Shown here in pieces: positions 63,801-64,000 of a stretch of DNA of 64,000 nucleotides (the stretch's first letter is position 1; each line of letters opens with the position of its first letter). The stretch is from Takifugu bimaculatus. Taxonomy: Eukaryota > Chordata > Actinopteri > Tetraodontiformes > Tetraodontidae. The translations under genes and the position numbers were made by a program. The notes under the pieces were generated by a model. That model was not told the origin of the DNA. It saw only the letters and a program-made list of their open reading frames with translations, and made no database searches. The stretch is taken from NCBI GenBank assembly GCA_004026145.2, contig CP034975.1, forward strand, positions 5,935,955 through 5,999,954. The letters are read 5' to 3'.

Positions 63801-64000
63801 AGTTTCATCACATTTCAAGGGATCAAAAGACAAAAACTCATTTCCCAAGAATGATAGATGTCCTTTTTTTAGTGACTACAGACTTAAAACAGGCAACTAA
63901 GCATCTTTATTGAGTTGTGAGTAATAATTCTAGCCCTTAACACTGCTTCCAAATCTTAGAACAGTCTAAACTAACACCAACATACTCCTGCCAACAACAG
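60821..64000. other. upstream flank without supported gene
   Basis: Beyond the CpG-rich promoter CpG density drops at once. A G10 run lies at about 61031. Open frames at 61474-62023 and 63076-63453 overlap on opposite strands and match nothing I know. No gene is supported. Confidence 0.6.
63750..63764 (+). repeat. short TTAGGG-like stretch
   Basis: TAGGGTTAGGGTTA, a little over two telomere-type units. Too short to indicate a telomere or fusion point. Confidence 0.7.

Overview
The window looks like nuclear DNA from a teleost fish, probably a percomorph. It is almost entirely non-coding, rich in CA/TG microsatellites, carries degraded DNA transposons and LINE/SINE scraps, and holds a few short coding exons separated by multi-kilobase introns. 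No bacterial or viral gene organisation is present, and most open frames are chance frames in intronic DNA.

The one gene I can identify is the 5' end of tanc2 (TPR, ankyrin repeat and coiled-coil scaffold 2, a postsynaptic density scaffold), on the minus strand. Reading right to left it comprises: a CpG-rich promoter and probable non-coding first exon (about 60.36-60.8 kb); a 116-nt leader exon (49436-49551); the start-codon exon (33178-33282, ATG at 33244); a 72-nt coding exon (15737-15808); and a 180-nt coding exon (13828-14007). The three coding exons join in one frame, with phase 1 at every junction, into the first 106 codons, beginning MFRNSLKMLLTGG and ending ...RLQPVKKLTG. An in-frame TGA in the leader exon fixes the ATG. 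The rest of the gene (ATPase-like, ankyrin and TPR regions) lies beyond the left edge.

Layout: 1-13.8 kb is the intron after coding exon 3. It contains a roughly 550-bp inverted-repeat DNA transposon, a LINE reverse-transcriptase scrap, a tRNA-like SINE scrap, and a CpG-rich patch with a possible alternative first exon (7007-7118). The 15.8-33.2 kb intron contains two short candidate cassette exons that would keep the frame. The 33.3-49.4 kb intron contains a 52-unit pentanucleotide satellite, a compact CpG-rich island and several enhancer-like AT-rich stretches. The 49.6-60.4 kb intron is mostly featureless. 60.8-64 kb is the upstream flank.

The most interesting material concerns how this gene might be regulated: a leader with a start-stop uORF, a four-codon uORF whose ATG and stop lie in different exons, and a possible 116-codon uORF; a possible internal promoter with its own N-terminus; and the two phase-1 cassette exons. 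All of these are inferences from sequence and need transcript data.
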